Positions 51,194-59,769 of a DNA stretch of 64,000 nucleotides are shown here, piece after piece. Location of the stretch: positions 248,001-312,000 of the forward strand of contig NZ_PCPZ01000001.1 of the NCBI RefSeq assembly GCF_002979865.1, read 5' to 3'. Source of the stretch: Arthrobacter sp. MYb214. Lineage in GTDB: Bacteria; Actinomycetota; Actinomycetes; Actinomycetales; Micrococcaceae. The notes under the pieces were generated by a model. That model had not been told where the DNA came from. It did no database searches and was given only the letters and a program-made list of their open reading frames with translations. The translations under genes were made by a program, and so were the position numbers. The first letter of the stretch is position 1; each line of letters opens with the position of its first letter.

Positions 51194-51883
51194 TTACAGG
51201 GCCACCAGAAGCACAGCCGTCCAGTGGCACAGGAAGGCCATGACGGTGCAGGCATGGAAGAGCTCGTGGAATCCGAAAACGCTCGGCAGCGGATTTGGCC
51301 GCTTCGTGGCGTAGAAAACCGCACCGATCGTGTAGGCCAAGCCGCCAGCGAGAATCAGGATCATCACCGCGGGGTTCGCGGCCCAGAACGCTGGCAACTG
51401 CATCAATGCGCCCCACCCGAGCAGGATGTAGAGGCTGACTCCAACCCAGCGGGGTGCCGCGGGCCAGAATGACTTGATGGCAATGCCGGCCAGTGCACCG
51501 GCCCAGATGACGGACAGCACGATGATCGCCTGCGGACCGGGCAAGGTCAATGCTGCTACCGGAGTGTAGGTGCCGGCAATGAGCAGGAAGATGTTCGCAT
51601 GGTCGGCCCGGCGGAAGAGCCCCATGACCTTGTCGGTCCAGTTGCCACGATGGTAAAGCGCCGAGGTGCCAAAGAGCAGGATCGAGCAGAGCGCGAAGAC
51701 CGCGGTGGTCCATTCCGCCAAGCGTCCGTTGGCCAGTACGACCAGCACCAGGCTCATGATGATAATGCCCGGGGTGGACCAGGCATGGATCAGCCCGCGC
51801 CAGCGAGTACGCTCGGTGCCGATGTGCGCGAAGGTTCGCCCGGCTCGGCCTTTGCCTGCAGATGGTAGCGGTGCGGTAGCCAT
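51194..51883 (-). CDS. Haemolysin III / PAQR family membrane protein
   Basis: A 229-residue seven-helix protein of the HlyIII/PAQR family. Conserved features are HAWSTPGIIIM, LFGTSALYHR, RADHANIFLLIAGTYTP and the C-terminal GFHELFHACTVMAFLCHW, whose His residues form the zinc-like site of PAQR proteins. Bacterial members influence membrane lipid composition or have hydrolase activity; haemolysis is unproven for most. AAGGAG precedes the ATG at 51883. It stands alone on the minus strand. Confidence 0.92.
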   Translation of the reverse strand: MATAPLPSAGKGRAGRTFAHIGTERTRWRGLIHAWSTPGIIIMSLVLVVLANGRLAEWTTAVFALCSILLFGTSALYHRGNWTDKVMGLFRRADHANIFLLIAGTYTPVAALTLPGPQAIIVLSVIWAGALAGIAIKSFWPAAPRWVGVSLYILLGWGALMQLPAFWAANPAVMILILAGGLAYTIGAVFYATKRPNPLPSVFGFHELFHACTVMAFLCHWTAVLLVAL

Positions 51884-51993
51884 GGGTCTCCTTAACGTCG
51901 TGCGCGGGCACTGGGCCCATCATCGAACTATACGATAATCGGCTGTCAGCGTGCTGTGGGGTCATCGCGATTAATCCCGATTAGGATTCGAAT

Positions 51994-52926
51994 ATGGCAG
52001 ATGACCAAGAAATTACCGACCACCTGAAGACTATTGCTCAACTCAATGAGCCCGGAGAAGTGCTGGCCAATGATTCACCGTTCATCTCCGTGCGCAACCC
52101 TGACTGGTTCGAAGAAGTGGCCCCGGGCTCGTGGAAGGCGATCGGGGAACGCGACCAGTTGCATCGGCGGTTGATCGACCAGGAACTGCGGGCAGCGGGC
52201 GGCGCCCAAGCGCAGCGCCAAGCTGTTGTGCTTGCCGGAGCTCCGGGAGCCGGCAAGAGCAGCCTGCTGCGCGAACTGCTTGGCGGTCATGAAGATGACT
52301 ATGTGGTGATCGATGCCGATGAATTCAAGGCGAATCTGATGCGCGAAGCGCAAGAAGACGGAACTTACGAAGGATTCTTCAAGCCTCGGGAAGTCAAAGA
52401 GCGCGAGCAGCGCGGTGAGCAGTTCTTCCCGATGGACATGGCGAGCCTGGTGCATGAGGAATCTTCCATGCTCAGCGAGAACCTGCGTGCCGCATGCTTC
52501 GAGCAAGGGCTGAATGTCGTCATTGACAAGGTCCTTGCGTCCGAGGATTCAGCGCAGAAGCTGGCAGCTCAGCTGCAGGAGGCCGGATACGAGATTCAGA
52601 TCGTGGAGGCGTACGCGCCGCAAGATGTCTCGGAAGAACGGATCGTTGAACGCTGGGAAAAGCAGCAGGAAGCTTCCCTGGATGGCGACGACAACCTTGG
52701 TGCACGCTGGGTTCCCGAAGGATTTACCGATATGGTCTTCGACGCCCCGGGCCAGCGGTCCCGGCCTGCTGCCGTGGCCCAGATGTTCGCACGCAACTGC
52801 CCAGCGGTACTGAGCTTCAAGGTATTCCATACCGCACTTGGGGAAGCCTCGGACACGGAGGGGAGCCTTCTGCTTTTCGAATTGCGCAGGGAAGCCGTGG
52901 GCTCTGAGCTGCTGCGGGTGAAGTAG
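51994..52926 (+). CDS. Zeta-toxin-like P-loop kinase, without an obvious antitoxin
   Basis: A 310-residue protein. Walker A is GAPGAGKSS, followed by the zeta-type strand VVIDADEFKANLM (base/Asp motif), a substrate-facing segment SLVHEESSML, and RIVERWEKQQ. Zeta toxins phosphorylate UDP-N-acetylglucosamine; related kinases act on other targets. The N-terminal 65 residues form an extension not typical of plain zeta toxins. No epsilon-like antitoxin gene adjoins it (the 110 bp upstream hold none), so it may be a chromosomal kinase or a toxin with an internal or distant antitoxin. AGGA precedes the ATG. Confidence 0.78.
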   Translation: MADDQEITDHLKTIAQLNEPGEVLANDSPFISVRNPDWFEEVAPGSWKAIGERDQLHRRLIDQELRAAGGAQAQRQAVVLAGAPGAGKSSLLRELLGGHEDDYVVIDADEFKANLMREAQEDGTYEGFFKPREVKEREQRGEQFFPMDMASLVHEESSMLSENLRAACFEQGLNVVIDKVLASEDSAQKLAAQLQEAGYEIQIVEAYAPQDVSEERIVERWEKQQEASLDGDDNLGARWVPEGFTDMVFDAPGQRSRPAAVAQMFARNCPAVLSFKVFHTALGEASDTEGSLLLFELRREAVGSELLRVK

Positions 52927-52943
52927 CCAAGACAAGAGAAAAA

Positions 52944-52979
52944 CCCGCCGAGCAGCAGTTGGTACTGCTGCTCGGCGGG
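52944..52979 (-). terminator. Terminator of the GlsB-type membrane protein gene
   Basis: A perfect 16-bp stem (CCCGCCGAGCAGCAGT and complement) with a TGGT loop; on the minus strand TTTTTC follows. On the plus strand no T-tract follows. Confidence 0.85.
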
Positions 52980-53019
52980 AATTCAAGATCCGCAGGACAA
53001 TGGTCCCTCGGGAGGTGAC

Positions 53020-53280
53020 TTAGGCCCGTCGTTTGGTGATGAAGCCCCAAATGACCAAGACGATCAGGGCGCCGCCGATGGCAAGAAGCCAACTTGAGAT
53101 CGAGAAGAACTCATCCACGCCCTCACCGAAGATAGCACTTCCGATCCAGCCTCCGAGTAGGGCGCCAACGACGCCGAGAATCAGGGTAGCGATCCAGCCG
53201 CCACCTTGCTTGCCGGGCAGAATGGCCTTTGCGATCGCTCCGGCAATCAAGCCCAAAACTATCCATCCAATGAATCCCAT
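53020..53280 (-). CDS. GlsB/YeaQ/YmgE-family small membrane protein
   Basis: An 86-residue protein with three hydrophobic helices: IGWIVLGLIAGAIAKAILPG, then GGGWIATLILGVVGALLGGWIG and LLAIGGALIVLVIWGF. The GGW and G-rich helix packing are typical of the GlsB/YeaQ/YmgE (transglycosylase-associated) family, which is linked to stress. ATG 53280 follows GGAGCG; a further in-frame ATG at 53292 is less likely. Function is unknown beyond the family name. Confidence 0.88.
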   Translation of the reverse strand: MGFIGWIVLGLIAGAIAKAILPGKQGGGWIATLILGVVGALLGGWIGSAIFGEGVDEFFSISSWLLAIGGALIVLVIWGFITKRRA

Positions 53281-53500
53281 GATTCGCTCCAATGGTCAGA
53301 CTGTGCAGTGGTCGGGTTCGATCCACTTAAAAACCGAGAGTACATGGCATTGAGCTGGGGTTCTACAACGACCTCGAAGAAATTCAGCATTTTCAAAGGC
53401 TGGGTTCAAGCCATGCTTGAACCTCGGGCCAATTGATCCGGGAATTCCCCATCTGGCCACATGTTTTACAGAATCTTCCTGGTGAACCAGGTGCAACCTG

Positions 53501-53529
53501 TTGACAGCGTCCGCTGCCGCTCCTACTCT
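53501..53529 (+). promoter_or_regulatory. Promoter of the gluconate genes
   Basis: TTGACA (53501-53506) and TACTCT (53524-53529) are 17 bp apart, about 75 bp before gntK. The operator repeats begin right at the predicted transcription start. Confidence 0.6.
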
Positions 53530-53536
53530 AGTTAAA

Positions 53537-53572
53537 TCATACTTTATGACTTTGGCTACAACATAAGTCATA
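53537..53572. promoter_or_regulatory. Overlapping palindromes: candidate GntR operators before gntK
   Basis: TCATA-CTT-TATGA (53537-53549) is a perfect 5-3-5 palindrome, and TATGACTT (53545-53552) pairs with AAGTCATA (53565-53572) across 12 bp. They sit just downstream of the promoter, a location where a repressor such as the GntR protein encoded at 55681-56415 would block transcription. Confidence 0.65.
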
Positions 53573-53602
53573 TATTAGGTTCACGTACGACGGAGTAAAT
53601 GG

Positions 53603-54109
53603 ATGAGTGAACAGGTCCCGCCCCTTGTTGTAATGGGTGTCTCGGGCAGCGGCAAGACCACCATCGGAAAGATGCTGGCTGATCAGCTGCATCATGAATT
53701 CATTGATGGCGACAACCTGCACCCCAAGGCCAACAAGGAAAAAATGGCCGGCGGACAGTCTCTGGATGACGCTGACCGCGAGCCGTGGCTGCAGCTGATC
53801 GGCGCCAAACTGGCCGAAAGCAATCGGCACCAAGCGCCGCTGGTTATTGCCTGTTCTGCACTCAAGCGAAGCTACCGGGATCTCATCCTCAGCTTGGAGC
53901 CAGCAACGATCTTCATCCACCTCACCGGTGTCCCGACGCTGATACGGGACCGGATGAACGCGCGTTCGCATGAGTACATGCCCACCAGCCTGCTTGACAG
54001 CCAGCTGGCCACGCTTGAGGCTCCCGATGCGGACGAGCCGGTGCTCAGCGCCGATATTGCCGATAGCCCCGAGGACATCGTTCGACAGCTGATCGCCAAA
54101 CTGTCCTAG
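53603..54109 (+). CDS. gntK: Gluconokinase
   Basis: A 168-residue P-loop kinase of the GntK/IdnK type. Walker A is MGVSGSGKTTIGKML; the substrate segment is FIDGDNLHPKANKEKMAGG, with PLVIACSALKRSYRDLIL and HEYMPTSLLDSQLATLE further on. It phosphorylates gluconate to 6-phosphogluconate, the substrate of the gnd product encoded 2.5 kb downstream. CGGAG lies 7 bases before the ATG. It is the first gene of the gntK-gntP unit. Confidence 0.95.
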   Translation: MSEQVPPLVVMGVSGSGKTTIGKMLADQLHHEFIDGDNLHPKANKEKMAGGQSLDDADREPWLQLIGAKLAESNRHQAPLVIACSALKRSYRDLILSLEPATIFIHLTGVPTLIRDRMNARSHEYMPTSLLDSQLATLEAPDADEPVLSADIADSPEDIVRQLIAKLS

Positions 54110-54175
54110 TGCAGTGCGCCGACAGCAATCCACAGACCACCTATGGCATAAGCCTCCCATTGATCAAGGATGACA

Positions 54176-55591
54176 ATGACAACTGAGCTTGAACTGAACT
54201 GGACGTTAAGTACGCCCGGGCTCCTGACGCTAGCGGTCGCGGCGGTAGCGCTGCTGCTGGTGCTGATTATCCGCTTCCGCGTCCACGCGTTCCTCGCACT
54301 GGTGCTCACCAGCTTGCTGACCGCGGTCGCTTCCGGCATCCCGGCTGAATCGGTCATCACGACGCTGACCGGCGGCTTCGGATCCACCTTGGCCAGTGTG
54401 GCCCTGCTGGTCGGCCTTGGCGCAATGCTCGGACGCATGCTGGAAACCAGTGGCGGCGCCGATGTGATGACCAACTGGCTGATCTCCAAGTTCGGCGAGA
54501 AGCGCGCGCCGCTGGCACTGTCAGTTGCCTCGCTGCTCTTCGGCTTCCCGATCTTCTTCGATGCCGGGCTGGTAGTCATGCTGCCGATCATCTTCACCGT
54601 GGCCCGCCGCTTGGGCGGCTCGCTGCTGCTCTACGCCATCCCATCGGCCACCGCATTCTCGGTGATGCACGTCTTCGTTCCGCCGCACCCGGGCCCTGTG
54701 GCCGCCTCCGGCCTGCTGGAAGCCAACGTCGGGCTCGTGCTGGTGCTCGGCCTGGTCGTCGCGATTCCAACGTGGTTCGTTGCAGGCCATCTCTTTGGAA
54801 AGTTCGTTGGCAAGAAGTTCAACATCCCGGTACCGAATATCCTGGATGCGGCACTGGGCAACGGTGCAACGAAGGACGAGTTCAAGTCCTCTCCTTCCGT
54901 GGGCACGGTGTTCAGCTTGCTGCTGCTCCCGCTGTTGCTGATCTTCATGAACACCGGACTGAACATGCTCGGTTCCGCCGGCATCGTGGACCCGGAAGCC
55001 TCCTGGGTGCGCTGGCTTCGCCTGCTGGGTGAAACTCCGGTGGCCCTGCTCATCACCGTGCTGCTGGGCATTTTCCTGCTGGGCTTCCGCAAGGGCAAGG
55101 ACAAGACCCTTACCGAGACCATCGTGGACTCCGCGCTGGGCCCGGTCTGCTCGATCATCCTGATCACCGGCGCTGGTGGCATGTTCGGCGGAGTGCTGCG
55201 TGCCAGCGGCATCGGCAACGCCATTGCCACCTCGCTTGAATCGGTGGGCATGCCGCTGATCGTCGCCGGCTTCCTGATCGCGGCCATCGTCCGGCTGGCC
55301 CAGGGCTCGGCAACAGTGGCGCTGACCACTGCGGCGGCCATCGTCCAGCCGGCGGTGCTGGCGGATGCCTCGCTGACCGCATTCCAGGTCGCCGCCATGG
55401 TGCTCGCGCTGGCAGCAGGCTCGGTCTTCGCCGGCCACGTCAACGACTCGGGCTTCTGGCTGATCTCGCGCTTCCTGGACATCGATGTGCCAACCACCTT
55501 GAAGGTCTGGACCGTTGGCCAGGCGCTGGTATCGGTGGTCGGCTTCGCCTGCGTCATGGTGCTCTACGGCCTGGCGACCGCGCTGGCCTAA
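54176..55591 (+). CDS. gntP: Gluconate permease (GntP family)
   Basis: A 471-residue GntP-family H+ symporter with about 12 helices. The family's SVASLLFGFPIFFDAGLVVMLPI, FVPPHPGPVAASGLL and the C-terminal GHVNDSGFWLISRFLDID are classic gluconate-permease motifs. It is encoded 66 bp after gntK, so gluconate uptake and phosphorylation are co-expressed. ATG 54176 has AAGG at 6 bases; the ATG at 54170 overlaps that site. A second, more distant GntP protein is encoded at 3394-4815. Confidence 0.95.
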   Translation: MTTELELNWTLSTPGLLTLAVAAVALLLVLIIRFRVHAFLALVLTSLLTAVASGIPAESVITTLTGGFGSTLASVALLVGLGAMLGRMLETSGGADVMTNWLISKFGEKRAPLALSVASLLFGFPIFFDAGLVVMLPIIFTVARRLGGSLLLYAIPSATAFSVMHVFVPPHPGPVAASGLLEANVGLVLVLGLVVAIPTWFVAGHLFGKFVGKKFNIPVPNILDAALGNGATKDEFKSSPSVGTVFSLLLLPLLLIFMNTGLNMLGSAGIVDPEASWVRWLRLLGETPVALLITVLLGIFLLGFRKGKDKTLTETIVDSALGPVCSIILITGAGGMFGGVLRASGIGNAIATSLESVGMPLIVAGFLIAAIVRLAQGSATVALTTAAAIVQPAVLADASLTAFQVAAMVLALAAGSVFAGHVNDSGFWLISRFLDIDVPTTLKVWTVGQALVSVVGFACVMVLYGLATALA

Positions 55592-55615
55592 AAAGGGGCA
55601 GCGAGCAGGACAAAA

Positions 55616-55656
55616 AATCCGCCGGGGCAGCGATGCAGTCGCTGTCCCGGCGGATT
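55616..55656. terminator. Bidirectional terminator between gntP and the GntR gene
   Basis: An 18-bp stem (AATCCGCCGGGGCAGCGA and its near-complement, one wobble) with CGCTTTT on the plus side and a run of T on the minus side, between two convergent genes. Confidence 0.9.
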
Positions 55657-55680
55657 CGCTTTTAAGAAGGGAATGCCGGG

Positions 55681-56415
55681 TTACTGGGCGCTCTTGGCCG
55701 GGTCCACGAACAAGCGCGGCGCGCCGTCCCAGAGGCTGCAGATCTCGTTGTGCGTCCGGCGCATGATGCTTTCCATGTTCTTCCGCGCGCTGGCGGAGTC
55801 CGAATTGGAGATGGCATCGGCGACCGACTGGTGCCAGAGCAGGGCTTCCTCGTGCGGGCGTTCAGGCATCAGGCCCAATTCGGTGCGGCCGCGCAAAATC
55901 GCTCCGATCGGGGTGGAGAGGTTCGCAAACATCTCATTGCCCGAGGCGGCCAGCACCACAGCGTGGAATCGGATATCCAGTTCCAGGAACCGTCGCAAAT
56001 CGCCTTGGCGCCCGTAATGGTTCATCTGCGCCGAGAGCATCATCAGCTCCTTGCGCATCGCTTCGGGGGCGAACTCGGCAGCCAGTTCCGCGGCCATCGG
56101 CTCTACGGAAATGCGCAGCTCGGTCAGCGAGCGCAGCTGTGCGCCCTTCTGGTCGCTGGCCAGCCGCCAGCGGATGACATGATCGTCGTAGGGGTTCCAG
56201 CGTTCGGCCCCCAGCACGCGGATGCCCACGCGCTTGGTGCTGGTGACTAGGCCGCATTGGGCCAGAACGCGGATGGCTTCACGGATCACCGAACGCGAGA
56301 CCTGGAGCTTCTGCTCGAGGTCGGCGGCGAGGATAATGGAGCCGCGCGGAATTTGCCCGCTGATAATGCGAGAGCCGAGGTGCTCAACCACATGAGCGTG
56401 CAGACTAGTTGCCAT
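55681..56415 (-). CDS. GntR-family (FadR subfamily) regulator, probable gluconate repressor
   Basis: A 244-residue GntR protein: winged helix at about 5-70 (ISGQIPRGSIILAADLEQKLQVSRSVIREAIRVL) and an all-helical FCD domain with metal-ligand candidates in ELDIRFHAVVLAASGNEMF and LLWHQSVADAI. Its position between gntP and gnd, and the palindromes upstream of gntK, support control of gluconate uptake and the pentose phosphate step. Gluconate or 6-phosphogluconate as effector is inferred. Confidence 0.88.
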   Translation of the reverse strand: MATSLHAHVVEHLGSRIISGQIPRGSIILAADLEQKLQVSRSVIREAIRVLAQCGLVTSTKRVGIRVLGAERWNPYDDHVIRWRLASDQKGAQLRSLTELRISVEPMAAELAAEFAPEAMRKELMMLSAQMNHYGRQGDLRRFLELDIRFHAVVLAASGNEMFANLSTPIGAILRGRTELGLMPERPHEEALLWHQSVADAISNSDSASARKNMESIMRRTHNEICSLWDGAPRLFVDPAKSAQ

Positions 56416-56623
56416 GGGGTCAGTTTAGCCAATGACTTGCGCCAAATCGGACTATGGCGAGTCGATCCGCGAAATAAATATGCTTTAATTTACGCGATCC
56501 TCTGTAAAACACGGGCGTCGCCCTTGTAGGATGGAAAGGTCACGTGGCCGTGAACAGGGATCGTGACTCATCCGGTCTCTGCTTGGCGGTTCAACTCCCC
56601 GTAATCGATGGAGACTTATTTTT

Positions 56624-58063
56624 ATGCCTGCACAGATTGGTGTCACAGGTCTGGCCGTCATGGGCGCAAACCTTGCCCGTAACTTCGCTCGCAACGGATA
56701 CACCGTCGCCCTGCACAACCGCTCGGTCGGCAAGACCGACGCGCTGCTGGAAGCTCATGGCGATGAGGGCGATTTCATTCGCACCGAAAGCCTGGAAGAG
56801 CTGGTAGCAAACCTCGAAACCCCGCGCCGCGTGCTGATCATGGTCAAGGCCGGCGGTCCAGTGGACTCGGTCATCGACCAGCTGGTGCCGCTGCTCGAAG
56901 AGGGCGACGTGGTCATCGACGCCGGCAACTCGCACTACACCGACACCCGCCGCCGCGAAGCTGCCCTGGCTGAAAAGGGCCTGCACTTCGTGGGCATCGG
57001 CGTCTCCGGTGGCGAAGAGGGCGCACTGCTCGGCCCATCGATCATGCCCGGCGGTTCCGCTGAATCCTACAAGTCGCTGGGCCCGATGCTGGAGAAGATC
57101 TCCGCCAAGGCCGACGACGGCGCACCGTGCTGCGCTTGGATCTCCACCGACGGTGCAGGCCACTTCGTGAAGATGGTCCACAACGGCATCGAATACGCCG
57201 ACATGCAGGTCATTGGCGAAGCCTACGATCTGATGCGCAGCGCCGCCGGCATCGAGCCAGCCAAGCAGTCGGAGATCTTCAACGAATGGAACCAGGGCGA
57301 ACTGTCCAGCTTCCTGATCGAGATCACCGCTGAAGTGCTCGGCCACGTCGATGCTTCCACCGGCAAGCCGCTGGTCGACGTCATCCAGGACTCCGCAGGC
57401 CAGAAGGGCACCGGCCGCTGGACCGTGCAGTCCGGCCTGGATATGGGCTCGCCTGTTTCGGCCATCGCCGAGTCGGTCTTCGCCCGTTCCCTTTCCTCGC
57501 AGCGCGATATCCGCGCCGTGGGCCAGAAGGTGCTGACCGGCGAAACTGCCGAGGTCACCTTGCCGGAGAACTTCGTCGAGGATGTGCGCCAGGCACTGTT
57601 CGCTTCGAAGCTCGTCTCCTACGCGCAGGGCCTCGACATGCTCACTTCGGCTGCCGGCGAATACAACTGGGACCTGAAGCTCGACGAGATCGCTGGCCTG
57701 TGGCGTGAAGGCTGCATCATCCGTGCAGCCCTGCTCAAGGACATCACTGCTGCCTACTCGGCAGGCGAGAAGCCTTCGAACTTGCTGTTCGCTCCGGCAT
57801 TCGCTGAAGCCATCAACAAGGCAGTTCCAGCATGGCGCCGCGTGGTTTCCGTTGCTGTCCAGCTGGGCATCCCTGCACCAGTGTTCTCCTCGTCGCTGGC
57901 TTACTACGATGGCCTGCGCCGCGACCGTCTGCCAGCAGCCCTGACCCAGGGCCTGCGCGACTACTTCGGTGCGCACACCTACCGCCGCACCGACAAGGAA
58001 GGCACCTTCCACACGCAGTGGAGCGGTGACCGTACCGAAATCGCTGCCGAGGACACCCACTAA
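56624..58063 (+). CDS. gnd: 6-phosphogluconate dehydrogenase, decarboxylating
   Basis: A 479-residue, NADP-dependent enzyme. The dinucleotide-binding motif is GVTGLAVMGANLARNFARNGY; the catalytic Lys lies in GHFVKMVHNGIEYADMQ, and VIDAGNSHYTDTRRRE and the C-terminal THYRRTD-like segment are present. It turns 6-phosphogluconate into ribulose 5-phosphate. Its gene follows the GntR gene on the opposite strand in a gluconate cluster, with a terminator behind it. GGAG precedes the ATG at 56624. Long, complete and typical of the homodimeric family. Confidence 0.96.
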   Translation: MPAQIGVTGLAVMGANLARNFARNGYTVALHNRSVGKTDALLEAHGDEGDFIRTESLEELVANLETPRRVLIMVKAGGPVDSVIDQLVPLLEEGDVVIDAGNSHYTDTRRREAALAEKGLHFVGIGVSGGEEGALLGPSIMPGGSAESYKSLGPMLEKISAKADDGAPCCAWISTDGAGHFVKMVHNGIEYADMQVIGEAYDLMRSAAGIEPAKQSEIFNEWNQGELSSFLIEITAEVLGHVDASTGKPLVDVIQDSAGQKGTGRWTVQSGLDMGSPVSAIAESVFARSLSSQRDIRAVGQKVLTGETAEVTLPENFVEDVRQALFASKLVSYAQGLDMLTSAAGEYNWDLKLDEIAGLWREGCIIRAALLKDITAAYSAGEKPSNLLFAPAFAEAINKAVPAWRRVVSVAVQLGIPAPVFSSSLAYYDGLRRDRLPAALTQGLRDYFGAHTYRRTDKEGTFHTQWSGDRTEIAAEDTH

Positions 58064-58100
58064 GCGGAGTGATTCGACGCTAGCAGCTGCTGGCTGATCC

Positions 58101-58139
58101 GAAGCCCACCAGTTCAATTCGATTGAACTGGTGGGCTTC
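58101..58139 (+). terminator. Terminator of gnd
   Basis: A perfect 18-bp stem (GAAGCCCACCAGTTCAAT and its complement) with a TCG loop. It is followed by TGCCATTTG, so the T-tract is weak. Confidence 0.7.
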
Positions 58140-58605
58140 TGCCATTTGAGCCCTTCTGCGCGCTGTCCCGCTTCGCTGGAACTGGCAGCCGTGGGGCATG
58201 CTCAGCCGAATGCTGGGTGGGACAGAGGCAGGTCCCGGCCAGTGCCATGCGCTCAGGGGAGTACGGATCCCAGCGGTGCGGAAAATCGGCGCAGCAGCCA
58301 AAAGCAGTTGGATTTTCTGCGGCAAGCGTGACGATTAATGCCTGCTGCGTGCGAACTGATCTGCCACGCATGCGCCGGTGATTGGCTGCGGCCGTCGAAG
58401 CGCAGGAGCCGGACTATTTAATCGGATGAAAAGCAGGGGTTCCCGTATCCAGCACGCGGCAGAAAACTCGCTGAATGCAGAACGAACTGCCGCTGGCAGT
58501 AGGCGGCAGGGCACCCGCGCAGCGAGCCGGCAGCCCTCTGCGGTGCAATCACTGAATTGATCCGTGGATCAGTGCCTGGCTAGAAGCAATCCGGGAAAAG
58601 GTGCC
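58140..58605. other. Intergenic stretch with no gene seen
   Basis: About 470 bp between the gnd and TetR genes. The short frames on both strands carry no recognisable motif, start site or repeat. It is the longest stretch without any function I can name in this part of the window. Confidence 0.4.
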
Positions 58606-58628
58606 CCGGGCTTGCGGCATAAGCCCGG
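58606..58628 (-). terminator. Terminator of the TetR gene at 58655-59233
   Basis: An 8-bp stem (CCGGGCTT / AAGCCCGG) with a 7-nt loop; on the minus strand GGGGCACCTTTTCC follows. Shorter stem than the others in the window. Confidence 0.55.
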
Positions 58629-58654
58629 AAAGGAATAGGGGCAGCAAACCGGTC

Positions 58655-59233
58655 CTAGTCATCTAGCAAATTCTCGGCGCATTGCAACAAGCGAACAGCT
58701 TCGCTGGGGGAGATGCGCACCAGAGTGAAAGCCGCTACTACCAGACCGGTGATGGTGTCGCTCAGCAGGGCATGGCGTTCAACTGAAAGATCCGGGCGAA
58801 TGGCACGCAAGCCGCGGCCCATGGCTTCATCAAGTTCTTCCCGGTACGCGGAAATGATGGCGGCGATTTCGTTCTCTGCTGCGATCGGTGCGCTGGCGGT
58901 GTTGATCAGCAGGCACCCATGGGCTGCAGGCAGGGACTCTGGCTTCGCGAAAACGGCAGCAAGCCCACGCAGATAGTCTCTCAATGCCTGTGAAGGTACT
59001 GGGTCCTGGAGCAGCGGACGCAACCGTGGGCGCACAATTTCGTTCAAGTAGCTGTCTACCACTGCGTCGAACAGGCCGCGCTTGGAGCCGAAGGAGTTGT
59101 AGATGCTTGAACGGCTCAGGCCGGTGGCATTTTCAAGTTCGGGAATGGACGTGGCCTCGAAGCCCTTGGACCAGAACACCGAGCGGGCGTTCTGGATAGC
59201 CGTTTCCTTGTCGAATGCAGATGTACGCGCCAT
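58655..59233 (-). CDS. TetR-family regulator
   Basis: A 192-residue TetR protein: the DNA-binding helices include ARSVFWSKGFEATSIPELENATGLSRSSIYNSFGSKRGLFDAVV, typical of the AcrR/RutR-like group with a conserved FWxKG. The ligand domain follows, with HGCLLINTASAP. AGGAGG lies 8 bases before the ATG at 59233. It is divergent from the DUF1304-oxidoreductase genes, and a 38-bp inverted repeat lies in between, so it is probably their repressor. The ligand is unknown. Confidence 0.9.
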   Translation of the reverse strand: MARTSAFDKETAIQNARSVFWSKGFEATSIPELENATGLSRSSIYNSFGSKRGLFDAVVDSYLNEIVRPRLRPLLQDPVPSQALRDYLRGLAAVFAKPESLPAAHGCLLINTASAPIAAENEIAAIISAYREELDEAMGRGLRAIRPDLSVERHALLSDTITGLVVAAFTLVRISPSEAVRLLQCAENLLDD

Positions 59234-59253
59234 CACACCCACCTCCTCTTTTC

Positions 59254-59291
59254 GTAACGACCATTCCAGTATATATTGAAATGGTCGTTAC
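59254..59291. promoter_or_regulatory. Long perfect inverted repeat: TetR operator
   Basis: GTAACGACCATT and AATGGTCGTTAC are perfect 12-bp arms separated by 14 bp that include TATATT, a possible -10. It lies in the 92-bp divergent promoter between the TetR gene and DUF1304 gene. Confidence 0.8.
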
Positions 59292-59325
59292 AGAATAGTT
59301 GCCTTCCCAACACCAAGGACAAGCC

Positions 59326-59718
59326 ATGATCATCGCCGCGCAGATCTTCGCAACCGCCGCTGCCCTGCTCCACATCTACATCTTCTCGATGGAGTCCATC
59401 ACCTGGACCACTGGAAAAACCCGCGCCTTGTTCAAGACCAGCGAGGCTGAAGCAGAAGCAACGCGCGAAATGGCCTTCAATCAGGGGTTCTACAACCTCT
59501 TCTTGGCAGTTGCCGCACTTGCCGGGGTGATTGCCCTGGGCATGGGCCACTTGGCTGCGGGTGCCACGTTGGTCTTCGCCGGAGCCGGCTCCATGCTGGC
59601 CGCTGCGTTGGTGCTGGCACTGGGAAGCCCGGGCAAAGCCAAGCTGGCCGTCAAGCAGGGGATGTTCCCGCTGCTGTCAGTTGTGCTGCTGGTCCTCGGC
59701 CTGGCGCTGGGCAACTAG
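59326..59718 (+). CDS. DUF1304 family membrane protein
   Basis: A 130-residue membrane protein with four hydrophobic segments. AAQIFATAAALLHIYIFSMESITW at the N-terminus is diagnostic for DUF1304, whose function is unknown. AAGGAC precedes the ATG. It is the first gene downstream of the TetR operator and is followed 51 bp later by an oxidoreductase gene, so the two form an inducible unit. TetR-linked DUF1304 genes recur in actinobacteria and proteobacteria beside reductases, pointing to detoxification of hydrophobic compounds. Confidence 0.88.
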   Translation: MIIAAQIFATAAALLHIYIFSMESITWTTGKTRALFKTSEAEAEATREMAFNQGFYNLFLAVAALAGVIALGMGHLAAGATLVFAGAGSMLAAALVLALGSPGKAKLAVKQGMFPLLSVVLLVLGLALGN

Positions 59719-59769
59719 AACGACACCGAGAGTTTCCAATATCACCGAGAATTGAAAGAACTGGTAACC

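Noticed and set aside
50433-51965. A 510-residue minus-strand frame spanning the HlyIII and MHS transporter genes
   Set aside because: Crosses two real genes, in another frame than the HlyIII protein, and contains low-complexity His/Gly/Asp sequence.
56591-58117. A 508-residue minus-strand frame opposite gnd
   Set aside because: Shadow of gnd; no motifs, and it covers the gnd terminator.
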